Part shown: positions 16,286-25,489 of the stretch, in pieces | How the letters are laid out: every line of letters starts with the position of its first letter | Position numbering within the stretch: the stretch's first letter is position 1 | Assembly: GCA_040275305.1 (NCBI GenBank) | Contig: JBEOJY010000007.1 | Coordinates: 62,001 to 126,000 of the forward strand | Reading direction: 5' to 3' | DNA length: 64,000 nucleotides | Origin: JBEOJY01 sp040275305 | GTDB lineage: Bacteria; Pseudomonadota; Alphaproteobacteria; UBA9219 | The notes under the pieces: model-generated | Database searches by the model: none | What the model was told of the DNA's origin: nothing | What the model saw: the letters and a program-made list of their open reading frames with translations, nothing else | Program-made: the position numbers and the translations under genes

Positions 16286-17848
16286 ATGTCCAATCAAAGT
16301 TTCTACATCACGACCCCCATCTATTATGTCAATGATGTGCCGCACATAGGCCATTCCTATACCTCCATCGCCTGCGACGCGCTGGCGCGATTTAAGCGGC
16401 TGGACGATTACGACGTGGTGTTTCTGACCGGAACCGACGAGCACGGCCAAAAAATCGCCAAAACAGCTTCGCTGGCTGGCATGGAGCCGAAACCATTCAC
16501 GGACAAAGTGTCCCAAAATTTCCGCGACCTAACCAAAACGCTGAATCTATCCAACGACGACTTCATCCGCACGACCGAAGAGCGGCACAAAAAGGCCTGT
16601 CAGGCGCTTTGGAACGAGCTCCTGAAACGCGACGAGATCTACCTAGGTTCCTACTCCGGATGGTACGCCATTCGCGACGAAGCCTACTATGGCGAAGACG
16701 AATTGAAAGACGGCCCCAACGGCAAGAAAATCGCCCCTTCCGGCGCGGAATGCGAATGGATGGAAGAACCCAGCTATTTCTTCAAATTATCGCAATGGGG
16801 CGACCGCCTTCTGGAATTCTACGACAATAACCCCGACTTCATCCTGCCGCATTCGCGCCGCAACGAAGTCATCAGCTTCGTCAAATCCGGCATGCGCGAC
16901 CTGTCCATCTCCCGAACGGCGCTGAGTTGGGGCGTGCCCGTGCCGAACGAGCCACGCCACGTCATGTATGTCTGGCTTGACGCGCTAACCAACTACCTGA
17001 CCGCCATCGGCTACCCCGACGCGCAATCCGAAACCTACCGTAAGTTCTGGCCCGCCAATTTGCATATGGTCGGCAAGGACATCCTGCGCTTTCATGCCGT
17101 CTATTGGCCAGCCTTCCTGATGGCCGCCGGATTGGAGCCGCCGAAGCGCGTCTTCGCCCACGGCTGGTGGACCAACGAAGGGCAGAAAATCTCGAAATCG
17201 CTCGGCAACGTGATCGACCCCTTGGAACTAGTGAACGCCTTCGGTCTCGACCAGACTCGCTACTTCCTCCTGCGCGAAGTCTCGTTCGGCAGCGACGGCG
17301 ACTTCTCCCGCGCGGCCATGATCCGCCGCATCAATGGCGAACTTGCCAACGACCTCGGCAACCTCGCGCAACGCACGCTGTCGATGATCAACAAGAACTG
17401 TGGCGCGAAAGTCCCAACGCCGGGCGCGTTCACCGAAACCGACAACGCGCTGCTCGGAAAGGCCAAAGCCCTGCTGGCCCAGACCCGCGCGGAATTCGAT
17501 CAGCAAGCCTTCCACAAAGCGCTAGATCACCTCTGGGCCGTCAGCGGCGAGGCCAACCGCTATATCGACGAGCAAGCCCCCTGGACGTTGAAGAAAACCG
17601 ACCTGTCGCGCATGGAAACGGTGCTCTATGTCCTGACCGAAACCCTGCGCCATCTGGCGATTTTGATTCAGCCCTTTATGCCCGACTCCATGAACGCAAT
17701 GCTCGACCAGTTGGCGATCCCGGCGGGCGAACGCGCGTTCGCAGCCCTGACCCCGGATCATGCCGTCAAGCCCGGCACGCCACTCCCCGCGCCGCAAGGC
17801 ATCTTTCCCCGCTACGTGACGGAACCGCAAGCGCCGCAGAAATCATAG
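16286..17848 (+). CDS. metG: Methionyl-tRNA synthetase
   Basis: This 520-residue class I synthetase charges tRNA-Met. It carries the HIGH motif (HIGHSYTS near residue 22), the KMSKS motif as KISKSLGNV, and the family stretches ITTPIYYVNDVPHIGHS and DALTNYLTAIGYP. The zinc-knuckle cysteines of the long form are not visible and there is no C-terminal EMAP-like domain, so this is the short alphaproteobacterial type. ATG at 16286 (MSNQSFYITTPIYY) is preferred over the upstream ATG at 16244, which would add 14 non-conserved residues. Confidence 0.94.
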   Translation: MSNQSFYITTPIYYVNDVPHIGHSYTSIACDALARFKRLDDYDVVFLTGTDEHGQKIAKTASLAGMEPKPFTDKVSQNFRDLTKTLNLSNDDFIRTTEERHKKACQALWNELLKRDEIYLGSYSGWYAIRDEAYYGEDELKDGPNGKKIAPSGAECEWMEEPSYFFKLSQWGDRLLEFYDNNPDFILPHSRRNEVISFVKSGMRDLSISRTALSWGVPVPNEPRHVMYVWLDALTNYLTAIGYPDAQSETYRKFWPANLHMVGKDILRFHAVYWPAFLMAAGLEPPKRVFAHGWWTNEGQKISKSLGNVIDPLELVNAFGLDQTRYFLLREVSFGSDGDFSRAAMIRRINGELANDLGNLAQRTLSMINKNCGAKVPTPGAFTETDNALLGKAKALLAQTRAEFDQQAFHKALDHLWAVSGEANRYIDEQAPWTLKKTDLSRMETVLYVLTETLRHLAILIQPFMPDSMNAMLDQLAIPAGERAFAALTPDHAVKPGTPLPAPQGIFPRYVTEPQAPQKS

Positions 17849-17936
17849 CGCCGGGCGACATAATTCCCCTCACGCGCGGCCTGCTAATCATGTAGGATCA
17901 GCGAATCCACACTGCCATGATTATATAGCCCCCCGC

Positions 17937-18833
17937 ATGTCGCACGACCGCATTTTCCGCACCCTTGCCATCGCGCTGTTCCTGTTTTTGTCCGCAGGGC
18001 CAACAAGCGCGTCGGCTCGCAAAAGCGCCGCGCCTGCCGCCCCTCCGCAAATCGTCGCGAGCTTCAGCGTGCTGGGCGACATGGCGCGACAGATCGGCGG
18101 AGAATACATAGAAGTCCACGTTCTGGCTGGCCCCGACATCGACGCGCAATCCTACGCGCCTGCGCACAACGATACGAAGACAGTCTCCCGCGCCGACCTC
18201 GTCATCGCGAACGGCCTCGGCTACGACGCATGGATGGATAAGCTCGTCAAAGAATCCGGAACCGAAGCGCCTATCATCGTCGCCAGCCGAGGGGTTAAGC
18301 CACGAACGACCGAAGACGGCGCGACTTCGCCTTACGCATGGATGGCCCCAGCCAACGGAAAGATGTACGCGAGCAACATCGCGGAAGCTCTAGAAGAACT
18401 GGCGCATAAAAACGCCGCCCCCGAACAGGCGCAAGCCATCCGCCTCCGCGCCACACGCTATCTGGAGGAAATCGACGACGCCCACAGCAATTTTCATAAA
18501 GCGCTCGTCGACATCCCGGTTAGCAAACGCTTCATCATCACGGGACGCGATGCCTACACCTATCTGGCGGCCTCCTGCGACCTGACGGCAATGCCTTATG
18601 CCGCGCCGGAGGCGCAAACGACCATCAAGACGCAAGGCATCAGGCATATCTTCCTCGACAGCGCGAGCGAACCCCGCCCCGTCATGCTACTGGCCGCCAA
18701 CACGGGCGCGCGGCTCGGCGGCACGCTCTATGCCGTCCTCTCGCCCCCTGACGGCCCAGCGCCCACCTACCTCGCGCTGCTAGGCTACAACGCTTCCAAA
18801 ATAACAAAAGCCATGGCCGAGAACGGGAGATGA
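17937..18833 (+). CDS. TroA/ZnuA-type substrate-binding protein lacking metal ligands
   Basis: This 298-residue exported protein has a signal peptide (FRTLAIALFLFLSAGPTSASA) and the fold signature of cluster A-I zinc/manganese-binding proteins (IVASFSVLGDMARQIGG, RADLVIANGLGYDAWM, ASNIAEALEEL, NTGARLGGTLYAVL). Residues at the usual metal-binding positions differ: Gln71 in DAQSYAP replaces the first His, Tyr133 in SPYAWMAP the second, and Arg204 in ITGRDAYTYL the third. No ABC permease or ATPase gene is adjacent. It may bind another ligand or act as a structural protein. Calling it a zinc-binding protein would overstate the evidence. Confidence 0.75.
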   Translation: MSHDRIFRTLAIALFLFLSAGPTSASARKSAAPAAPPQIVASFSVLGDMARQIGGEYIEVHVLAGPDIDAQSYAPAHNDTKTVSRADLVIANGLGYDAWMDKLVKESGTEAPIIVASRGVKPRTTEDGATSPYAWMAPANGKMYASNIAEALEELAHKNAAPEQAQAIRLRATRYLEEIDDAHSNFHKALVDIPVSKRFIITGRDAYTYLAASCDLTAMPYAAPEAQTTIKTQGIRHIFLDSASEPRPVMLLAANTGARLGGTLYAVLSPPDGPAPTYLALLGYNASKITKAMAENGR

Positions 18834-18886
18834 TAGTCGCCTGCGTTTCAGGAATTGGAAGCTCACTTGCCGCAAGCGCAGCGCGA

Positions 18887-19044
18887 TTCCCTCCCCCTTG
18901 CGGGGAGGGTTAGGGTGGGGAATTTCAGCACGCAGAAATCGGGGATGAGAAGGCAGAGTCTTGCCGCAAGGCCGTTCTGATACATGCCTACCTACTTCTG
19001 TCTTCTGGTCCCCCACCCGAACCCTCCCCGCAAGGGGGAGGGAA
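18887..19044. repeat. R4 dispersed repeat with 34-bp inverted arms
   Basis: The left arm 18887-18920 (TTCCCTCCCCCTTGCGGGGA...) and right arm 19011-19044 (...GCAAGGGGGAGGGAA) are near-perfect inverted repeats around a ~90-nt loop with CTTGCCGCAAGG. A second full copy is at 60683-60841, and partial ones lie near 35670, 46385, 52470 and 54115. Confidence 0.8.
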
Positions 19045-19096
19045 TTACGCCGCGCTTTCTTAGTCCATGCGCCAATTCTGGAGCAGATATCCCCGC

Positions 19097-19507
19097 ATGA
19101 AATCGCTAGCCACCCTCATCAAACTGCAAAAGACTCGCGTAGACGAAAAGCGTCAGGAACTGGCGCGGCAAATGGATATTCTGGAACGCACCGAACGCGC
19201 CATCGCGCAGCTCGCCATCGCGCTAGTCAGCGAGCAACAGGCCGCCAGCCAAAACGAGGAATCCCGCGCCACCTATGGCGCATGGCTGCGCGCCGCCATC
19301 TTGCGCGGCAAAGCCTTGGAAAAGGAACGCCTCGCCAACCTCGCCGCCGTCGAAGCCGCCCGCGATAAACTCTCAGAAGTCTTCAGCGAGCAAAAACGCT
19401 ACGAACAAGCCGAATCCGCCCGCCTCGAAGCCCTCCGCAAAGAAGAAGCCCACAAAGAAACCGTCACCCTCGACGAAGTTGGAAGCACAAGATGGGGGAG
19501 AAAATGA
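19097..19507 (+). CDS. fliJ: FliJ-like flagellar export protein
   Basis: This 136-residue, almost wholly helical, highly charged protein begins MKSLATLIKLQKTRVDEKRQ, which resembles the FliJ start. Two long coiled-coil helices then run to the C-terminus. FliJ binds FliI and FlhA and helps gate the flagellar type III export apparatus. The usual partner fliI is not adjacent. ATG at 19097 is preferred because it starts exactly at the family N-terminus, while the upstream reading from 19067 begins in repeat-flanking sequence. Coiled-coil proteins are easily confused, so FliJ is likely rather than certain. Confidence 0.65.
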   Translation: MKSLATLIKLQKTRVDEKRQELARQMDILERTERAIAQLAIALVSEQQAASQNEESRATYGAWLRAAILRGKALEKERLANLAAVEAARDKLSEVFSEQKRYEQAESARLEALRKEEAHKETVTLDEVGSTRWGRK

Positions 19508-19563
19508 TGGCAGAAGACTACATAATATCTACAAGAACACGCTTATAAAGACGTAAAGAAATA

Positions 19564-20667
19564 CTACACTGAAGCAAATTGCTGTAAAGCCCCCCCTAGA
19601 TTTAACCCTCTCATTGCAGCAGGCAAAGATGGTTGTAATGACTTACCATAATCTCCACCACGCGCCTTCTTGATATCCAAAGACGTAGAAACTTGAAATA
19701 CAGAATTAATCGGATCAGCAGACAAATACGATCTTGCATTGCCCAAAACTCCGCTCAAAAGCTGCTTCAAAGAAACATCGTCCGCATAAGCCATGTGGTC
19801 AGTTACAATTGCATTGCGGACATTCTTTAGCTTTGAGTTTTCCCCCGTAACATCAACCACAGCCGCCCGAAGATCGTTAGTTAGCAACGCATGAACAAGC
19901 GCCTCTTCATCTACGATTTCCTGACGAGCAGTATTGATTAATATCGCACCCTTCTTCATTCTTTTAATTATTCTGCTGGATATCAACCCATCAGTCTGAG
20001 AATTAAGCTTACAATGCACCGTTAATACATCCGACCGAACGGCAACATCTTCCAAACTATCCATAAACTGCACATGAACATCTTCTGGAAGCTCTTTATC
20101 ACGCCAATGCGGCGAGTAGGCAACTACGTTACTCATCCCGTGCGCTACATTCGCCATCCTTGCAACTTTTGTCCCAATCCGCCCCAATCCAACAATACCT
20201 AAAGTAAGATTTGTGATCCTGAGCGGCAAAGCAACCGCCGTCAAAATCTCCTGTCCTGCTTTCCTCCACCCATACTTCAAATCCGATGTGCTTGTCAGGG
20301 CTTGATCCAATGAGGTAAACACGTAGCGAGCGACTGCGTCGCTGCAATAATCAGGCACATTACAAACATGAATACCAAGCTGCTGCGCAGTATCCAAACA
20401 ACCATTCAAATAATCATACCCAGTAGAAGCTGCTATAATGACCTTCAAATCTTCGGCAAGGCAATTTAACGTCTGTGACTCGATCTTACTTTGCCCAACC
20501 ACAATAGCGTCAGCCCCTTTACATCTCCGCTTTATCTGATGAGGCTCAGTTGTTTGATAAATTCTAACTTCATCTGCGACTTCGCCCAGCATTGACTCAA
20601 AATCGTACCCCATCGGATTTGTCATCCGGCCATCTAAAACTACAATCTTTTTAAATTTATCAACCAT
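19564..20667 (-). CDS. NAD-dependent D-2-hydroxyacid dehydrogenase (accessory island)
   Basis: This 367-residue member of the D-isomer-specific 2-hydroxyacid dehydrogenase family reduces a 2-keto acid with NAD(P)H, or the reverse. The nucleotide-binding motif is GIVGLGRIGTKVA. The active site is represented by INTARQEIVDEEALV (Arg), DVTGENS (Glu) and VTDHMAY (His). The usual NTARG glycine is Gln here. The substrate cannot be predicted. It lies 54 nt after an XRE-type regulator gene in the same direction. Codon use is clearly more AT-rich than in flanking genes, a sign of transfer. ATG at 20667 follows AGGGTGA and is chosen over GTG at 20694. Confidence 0.8.
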   Translation of the reverse strand: MVDKFKKIVVLDGRMTNPMGYDFESMLGEVADEVRIYQTTEPHQIKRRCKGADAIVVGQSKIESQTLNCLAEDLKVIIAASTGYDYLNGCLDTAQQLGIHVCNVPDYCSDAVARYVFTSLDQALTSTSDLKYGWRKAGQEILTAVALPLRITNLTLGIVGLGRIGTKVARMANVAHGMSNVVAYSPHWRDKELPEDVHVQFMDSLEDVAVRSDVLTVHCKLNSQTDGLISSRIIKRMKKGAILINTARQEIVDEEALVHALLTNDLRAAVVDVTGENSKLKNVRNAIVTDHMAYADDVSLKQLLSGVLGNARSYLSADPINSVFQVSTSLDIKKARGGDYGKSLQPSLPAAMRGLNLGGALQQFASV

Positions 20668-20721
20668 TACTGTCACCCTATTTTGGCCACTCACCCCAAC
20701 CGCCCAACACCAAGCGCCAGC

Positions 20722-21384
20722 TTATGAACAATCATTCGCATTATCCCACATAACCTTAAATTGTTGTCTGTATGAATCCGCAACGACCTCAGAGTTAATA
20801 ATGATTACATTTGGAGAATCTTTTACACTAAAATTAATAATCGCAAGCTTGTTACCATACACATAAAATGGAACTAGCGAATAACTGCCAGTAATATACC
20901 TGTGTATTCTATAATCACCAACCGGCAAAATTCCGCTCTCTTGCTTTACTGCCAATAATTTTATTTTCAGCCCTTTTATCTTCGACATACGATCAAAATG
21001 CACAGGCAAATAATCACCAATTTGTCTCTTAAAAACGTCGTCATCAATGCCACTGCCACAAATCGGCTTCGAGCCATCAATGGAATATACCGCTTTAGCT
21101 GTCTGATAAATATCATCTACAAACTTCTTAAAACCATCTTTGCCTTCCAACCTAATCACCGAATCCTTCTTGATCTGCACCCCATCATTTTCTGTAAACA
21201 CCACATCATGCACAGCGAAGGCCTTGATTATAGCCGAAGTCGTCGACTCCTGCGGCCTAAAAATACCATGCTCAATGTTCTTGACGGTTTCCTGTGAAAT
21301 GCCGGCTTCATCTGCCAATTGCTCGCGCGTCCAATCAAGCATGCCCCTGGCGGCTCGCAACTGCGGTCCTGATATCGCGACCAT
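20722..21384 (-). CDS. XRE-type regulator with TrmB-like C-terminal domain
   Basis: This 220-residue protein has an N-terminal Cro/C1 helix-turn-helix (residues ~7-60, LRAARGMLDWTREQLADEAG...ISQETVKNIEHG). The larger C-terminal part ends in VYGNKLAIINFSVKDSPNVI and YRQQFKVMWDNA. The latter resembles the effector/PLD-like domain of TrmB-type regulators that end in a FxxxW helix. I infer a ligand-responsive regulator of the downstream dehydrogenase gene and of itself. Base composition is AT-rich like its partner. AGGGAG precedes the ATG. A 14-nt perfect palindrome lies ~75 nt upstream. Confidence 0.75.
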   Translation of the reverse strand: MVAISGPQLRAARGMLDWTREQLADEAGISQETVKNIEHGIFRPQESTTSAIIKAFAVHDVVFTENDGVQIKKDSVIRLEGKDGFKKFVDDIYQTAKAVYSIDGSKPICGSGIDDDVFKRQIGDYLPVHFDRMSKIKGLKIKLLAVKQESGILPVGDYRIHRYITGSYSLVPFYVYGNKLAIINFSVKDSPNVIIINSEVVADSYRQQFKVMWDNANDCS

Positions 21385-21456
21385 GCCAACTCCCTAAAGC
21401 TGCAGAATAACCAAAGACTCACAAAGAGCATCTCCGGCAGCACACAGAAAGCCGGA

Positions 21457-21470
21457 TTGTTACGTAACAA
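21457..21470. promoter_or_regulatory. Candidate operator of the AT-rich island
   Basis: TTGTTACGTAACAA is a perfect 14-nt palindrome upstream of the XRE-type gene. The rest of the 365-nt gap to ribA is AT-rich and also holds AGTTAACT (21614-21621) nested between CAACTA and TAGTTG (21604-21626). These are plausible binding sites for the adjacent regulator. No binding data can be read from sequence. Confidence 0.45.
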
Positions 21471-21750
21471 TTACTTACCTTTTTTAGCCACGTAATTGCA
21501 AGAGAAAATTTACTTGCGTTCGCAAGAAACCCGCATGGAGACGACAATTGCTGACATGTGTCACGACGACAGACATCATTATGACACGCTGTTCTTAACC
21601 AGTCAACTATATTAGTTAACTAGTTGCTAAATTCAGTTAACCAAGGACGCTTGGGACACCCGCAACAACCAAAAATCTCGGTAAAAAACTTTTGCGCAAC
21701 GAATCGAATCTATTTGCCGAAGACTCCCCTTTTAGAGGTATAACCCCGGC

Positions 21751-22338
21751 ATGCGTAAACTCAAGCATCAAGCTACAGCGACTTTACCGACCAGATTCGG
21801 CAATTTCCTGCTGCACGCCTTCTCGGACGACAAGGAAAGCGAACATCTGGCTCTGACGACCCAACAGATAACGCAGGACTGTCTTGTCCGGCTGCACTCG
21901 GAATGCGCCACTGGCGATATTCTGGGGTCGCTCCGCTGCGACTGCCGCGACCAGCTGGAAACCTCCCTGCGCAAAATTGCCGCAAGCGGCAACGGGCTGT
22001 TGATCTACCTGCGCGGCCACGAAGGACGGGGCATAGGACTATGCAATAAAATAAAAGCCTATGCGCTGCAGGAGCAAGGATTTGACACCGTCGACGCCAA
22101 CCTGCGCCTTGGTTTCGCCGCCGACCAACGCGAATATGCAGCGGCCGTGGAAATTCTTAAACATTTCAAGCTCTCCCGCATACGCCTTCTGACCAACAAC
22201 CGGGCGAAAATCACCGCGCTGGAGGAAGCCGGAATAACCCTCTCGGCACATGTGCCGCTCTGGACCGCCACAAACCCCCACAACGAGAAATACGTTGAAA
22301 CCAAGCGCCTCCGCATGGGACATATAGGCGGAAAATGA
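21751..22338 (+). CDS. ribA: GTP cyclohydrolase II
   Basis: This 195-residue enzyme opens the GTP imidazole ring, the first step of riboflavin synthesis. The zinc and substrate signature HSECATGDILGSLRCDCRDQ carries the three cysteines. EGRGIGLCNKIKAYALQEQG, DTVDANLRLGF and LLTNNRAKITALEEAGI follow. All catalytic motifs look intact, which matters because the RibA-like half of the RibBA homologue at 58322-59554 lacks the zinc cysteines. The gene stands alone, just downstream of the AT-rich island and ahead of rpoD. Confidence 0.93.
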   Translation: MRKLKHQATATLPTRFGNFLLHAFSDDKESEHLALTTQQITQDCLVRLHSECATGDILGSLRCDCRDQLETSLRKIAASGNGLLIYLRGHEGRGIGLCNKIKAYALQEQGFDTVDANLRLGFAADQREYAAAVEILKHFKLSRIRLLTNNRAKITALEEAGITLSAHVPLWTATNPHNEKYVETKRLRMGHIGGK

Positions 22339-22504
22339 CCCCGGATATCGAAAGCTTTGCTTTTACAACAGTAATGCTTTATTTTACCTGACCTTTCATC
22401 ATTTACGGAAAAGGTTTGCGGCGTAACCGCGCAAACCCTAACAACGCTAGCGACGCTTGACAACCGGCTATGCCGGACAAGCCTGCGGATTGGGAATCTT
22501 GCCA

Positions 22505-24865
22505 ATGGCCAACAAAATGACCAAGAAAACCGTCAAGCCCGCAACCAAAGCCAAACCTGAGCCCAGAGCTGAGCATGGTAAAGCCAAACCCGCGCCGTCG
22601 AAGCCGGCTCCGGCAAAGGTCGCAAAGGTCGCAAAGGTCGCAAAGCCCAAACCCGCGCCGCCCAAACCAGTCGCAAGCGCCAAGCCAAAATCGGCCAACG
22701 AGCCTACGAAAAAAGCGCCACCTAAAACCATAGCGCTCGCGACGAAACCCGCGCCCGTAGCAACGACGCCAATCAAGCACGCGCCCCCACTAAAGCAAAC
22801 GCAGATCAATCTCAAACCGATTGAAGAACCAAAAATCGAAGACGACAAATCCGATGCGCCGATCATCGACACGCAGAACGATTCGATCAAAAAAATGATC
22901 GCAAAAGGCAAGGAGCGCGGCTACGTCACAATCGACGAAGTCAATGCCGCCTTGCCGCAAGACCGGATCAATTCCGACCTGATCGAAGACACGATGGCGC
23001 AACTCTCGGAAATGGGCATCAGCGTCACCGAAGGCGACGAGGAAGAAGCGCCCAAACCCGCAGCCGGAGAAGGCGAAGAGGCGAGCGGACAAGAAACCGA
23101 AAGCGGTAACGTCAACACCGAGGAGCTTGGCCGCACCGACGATCCCGTCAGGCTCTATCTTCGCGAAATGGGCTCCGTCGAACTGCTAAGCCGCGAAGGC
23201 GAAATCGCCATCGCCAAGCGCATCGAAGCAGGCCGGGAAATGATGATCGGCGGCATCTGCGAATCGCCGTTGACCATTCAGGCGATTCTCGGCTGGCACG
23301 ACGCGCTGAACGAAGCCAAAATGCTGCTGCGCGACATCATCGACTTAGAAGCCACCTATGGCGGCGGCCCGGCCAGCGAAGCGGAAATGTTGGGTGAGGG
23401 AGAACCACCCGCAGAACCCGAAATTCCGGAAACCCCCGAAGGCGAAGACGGCGAAGGCGCGTTCGACAGCGGAGACGAGCAGGAAAATCTCTCGCTCTCG
23501 ACGATCGAAGAGAAGCTGAAGCCGCAGGTCATCGAAACCTTCGAGAAGATCGCCGGAACCTACGCGCGACTATTCAAGCTCCAGACCCAACGCCACGCTG
23601 CGCTTCAAAAAGCCGAAGAGCAATCGCCCCAATTGGAAAAGAAGTTCCAGAAAGCCAAGGACGAACTCGTCGACCTCGTCCGCACCGTGCGCCTCAACAA
23701 CAATCGGCTGGAACAACTCGTACAACAGCTCTACACGCTGAACCGCCGTCTGGTCGGCATCGAAGGTCGCCTGCTGCGTCTGGCCTTCGACAGCGGCGTC
23801 AAGCGCGAAGACTTTCTGGCTCGCTATACCGGGCACGAGTTGGACCGCAATTGGCTTGAAGACGTTTTCCACGCGCGCCCAGACAGCCACATCAAGAAGC
23901 TTGTGGACAAGCTGACCCATAAAGGCAAAACGGAAAAAGACGGAAAAGCCCGCAAAGCTGCGGACACGCCGCGCGGGCAAGCCCCCGACCTCAAGGCCTG
24001 GATGAAGTTCGTCGAAAAGCACGAAGCGGAAGTCGAACGCCTGCGCGGAGAAATCGCCTCGGTATGCGACGAAGCGGGCCTGCCTCTGCCGGAATTCAAG
24101 CGCATCGTCTCGACCGTTCAAAAGGGCGAGCGCGAATCCAACAAGGCCAAGAAGGAAATGGTCGAAGCGAATCTTCGCCTCGTCATCTCCATCGCCAAGA
24201 AATACACCAACCGCGGTCTCCAGTTCCTCGACCTCATTCAGGAAGGCAATATCGGCCTGATGAAGGCGGTCGAAAAATTCGAATACCGTCGCGGCTATAA
24301 ATTCTCGACCTACGCGACATGGTGGATCAGGCAGGCGATCACGCGCTCAATCGCGGATCAAGCGCGCACCATCCGCATCCCCGTCCATATGATCGAAACG
24401 ATCAACAAGCTCGTGCGCACCAAGCGACAAATCCTGCACGAGGTAGGTCGCGAACCGACCCCGGAAGAGCTTGCCGAAAAGCTCCACATGCCGCTTGAAA
24501 AAGTGCGCAAAGTCCTCAAAATCGCCAACGAGCCAATCAGTCTGGAAACCCCCGTGGGTGACGAGGAAGATTCGCATCTTGGCGATTTCATCGAGGACAA
24601 GAACGCCGTCCAGCCGCTGGACTCGGCCATTCTCGGCAATCTGCGCGACACCACGACGCGCGTGCTGGCGACGCTAACCCCGCGCGAAGAGCGTGTTCTA
24701 CGCATGCGCTTCGGCATCGGCATGAACACCGATCACACGCTGGAAGAAGTCGGCGGCGAGTTCAACGTCACGCGCGAACGCATACGCCAGATCGAAGCCA
24801 AAGCCCTGCGTAAACTCAAGCACCCCTCGCGCTCGCGCAAGCTGCGGAGCTTTCTAGATACGTAA
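22505..24865 (+). CDS. rpoD: RNA polymerase primary sigma factor (sigma-70)
   Basis: This ~786-residue housekeeping sigma factor has a Lys/Ala/Pro-rich low-complexity extension (residues ~1-95). Region 1.1 follows (GYVTIDEVNAALPQDRINSD), then region 1.2 (DPVRLYLREMGSVELLSREG), a large acidic non-conserved region, regions 2.3-2.4 (YKFSTYATWWIRQAITRSI), region 3, and region 4.2 (VTRERIRQIEAKALRKLKHP). The N-terminal extension includes a 9-nt tandem repeat (GTCGCAAAG x3) encoding KVAKVAKVAK. It is longer than E. coli RpoD (613) mainly through that extension. dnaG is not next to it. ATG at 22505 (MANKMTKK) is favoured over an upstream start at 22457. Confidence 0.94.
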   Translation: MANKMTKKTVKPATKAKPEPRAEHGKAKPAPSKPAPAKVAKVAKVAKPKPAPPKPVASAKPKSANEPTKKAPPKTIALATKPAPVATTPIKHAPPLKQTQINLKPIEEPKIEDDKSDAPIIDTQNDSIKKMIAKGKERGYVTIDEVNAALPQDRINSDLIEDTMAQLSEMGISVTEGDEEEAPKPAAGEGEEASGQETESGNVNTEELGRTDDPVRLYLREMGSVELLSREGEIAIAKRIEAGREMMIGGICESPLTIQAILGWHDALNEAKMLLRDIIDLEATYGGGPASEAEMLGEGEPPAEPEIPETPEGEDGEGAFDSGDEQENLSLSTIEEKLKPQVIETFEKIAGTYARLFKLQTQRHAALQKAEEQSPQLEKKFQKAKDELVDLVRTVRLNNNRLEQLVQQLYTLNRRLVGIEGRLLRLAFDSGVKREDFLARYTGHELDRNWLEDVFHARPDSHIKKLVDKLTHKGKTEKDGKARKAADTPRGQAPDLKAWMKFVEKHEAEVERLRGEIASVCDEAGLPLPEFKRIVSTVQKGERESNKAKKEMVEANLRLVISIAKKYTNRGLQFLDLIQEGNIGLMKAVEKFEYRRGYKFSTYATWWIRQAITRSIADQARTIRIPVHMIETINKLVRTKRQILHEVGREPTPEELAEKLHMPLEKVRKVLKIANEPISLETPVGDEEDSHLGDFIEDKNAVQPLDSAILGNLRDTTTRVLATLTPREERVLRMRFGIGMNTDHTLEEVGGEFNVTRERIRQIEAKALRKLKHPSRSRKLRSFLDT

Positions 24866-24910
24866 GGGCTTGCTGACGACGCAACGAACGGCTTGATTGG
24901 AGGAGCCATA

Positions 24911-25234
24911 ATGCCCGCGACCTTCCTCTCCGTCTACATCACGGTCCCGACCATGGCCGAAGCGCAAGCCATCGCGCGCGCGCTGGTGGAAGCAAAGCTC
25001 GCCGCCTGCGTCAACATCTTTCCGAATGTCAACTCAGTTTACCGCTGGGAAGGCAAAGTCGAGGAAGCCCAAGAAATCGTGCTCATCGCGAAAAGCCGCA
25101 CGGATGCCTTTGAACCCCTGCGGCAAAAAGTGCTAAACTTGCACCCGGCCAAATGCCCATGCATTGTGGGGTTACCCTTCACCATGGGCCACCAGCCTTT
25201 CCTCGGCTGGATCGTAAAAGAAACGACGCCGTAG
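24911..25234 (+). CDS. cutA: Divalent-cation tolerance protein CutA
   Basis: This 107-residue trimeric CutA1 protein is associated with copper and divalent metal tolerance, though its exact role is unclear. Motifs are FLSVYITVPTMAEAQAIARA, KLAACVNIFPNVNSVYRWEG and EIVLIAKSRTDAFE. ATG at 24911 is chosen because GGAGGAG sits just before it. A start at 24893 would place that ribosome-binding site inside the coding region. It follows rpoD by 45 nt and may be cotranscribed with it. The usual C-terminal WI dipeptide of the family is present (LGWIVKETTP). Confidence 0.9.
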   Translation: MPATFLSVYITVPTMAEAQAIARALVEAKLAACVNIFPNVNSVYRWEGKVEEAQEIVLIAKSRTDAFEPLRQKVLNLHPAKCPCIVGLPFTMGHQPFLGWIVKETTP

Positions 25235-25291
25235 GCCCCGCAAAAAAAAGGGATAGACTCCGTGCCATGAAAACCCGAAAAAGCAGCGAGG

Positions 25292-25399
25292 GCCGTCATC
25301 GCGAGGAGCCGCAGGCGACGTGGCGATCCAGAGTCGGTAGCGTTGTCCCATGGGACTCTAGATTGCTTCGTCGCCTGAAGAAGGCTCCTCGCAATGACG
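25292..25399. repeat. R2 dispersed repeat between cutA and gmhA
   Basis: The unit runs from CCGTCATCGCGAGGAGCCGC to GGCTCCTCGCAATGACGC, with the inner GGCGATCCAGAGTCGG / GACTCTAGATTGCTTCGTC pair. Confidence 0.8.
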
Positions 25400-25489
25400 C
25401 TTGTTGCCATGCTTACGCTCGCTCCCCGTAAGATGACACAGCGAGTTAGAGAATAATTTCCGGGTTTCCATGCATACGGAGTATTGACA

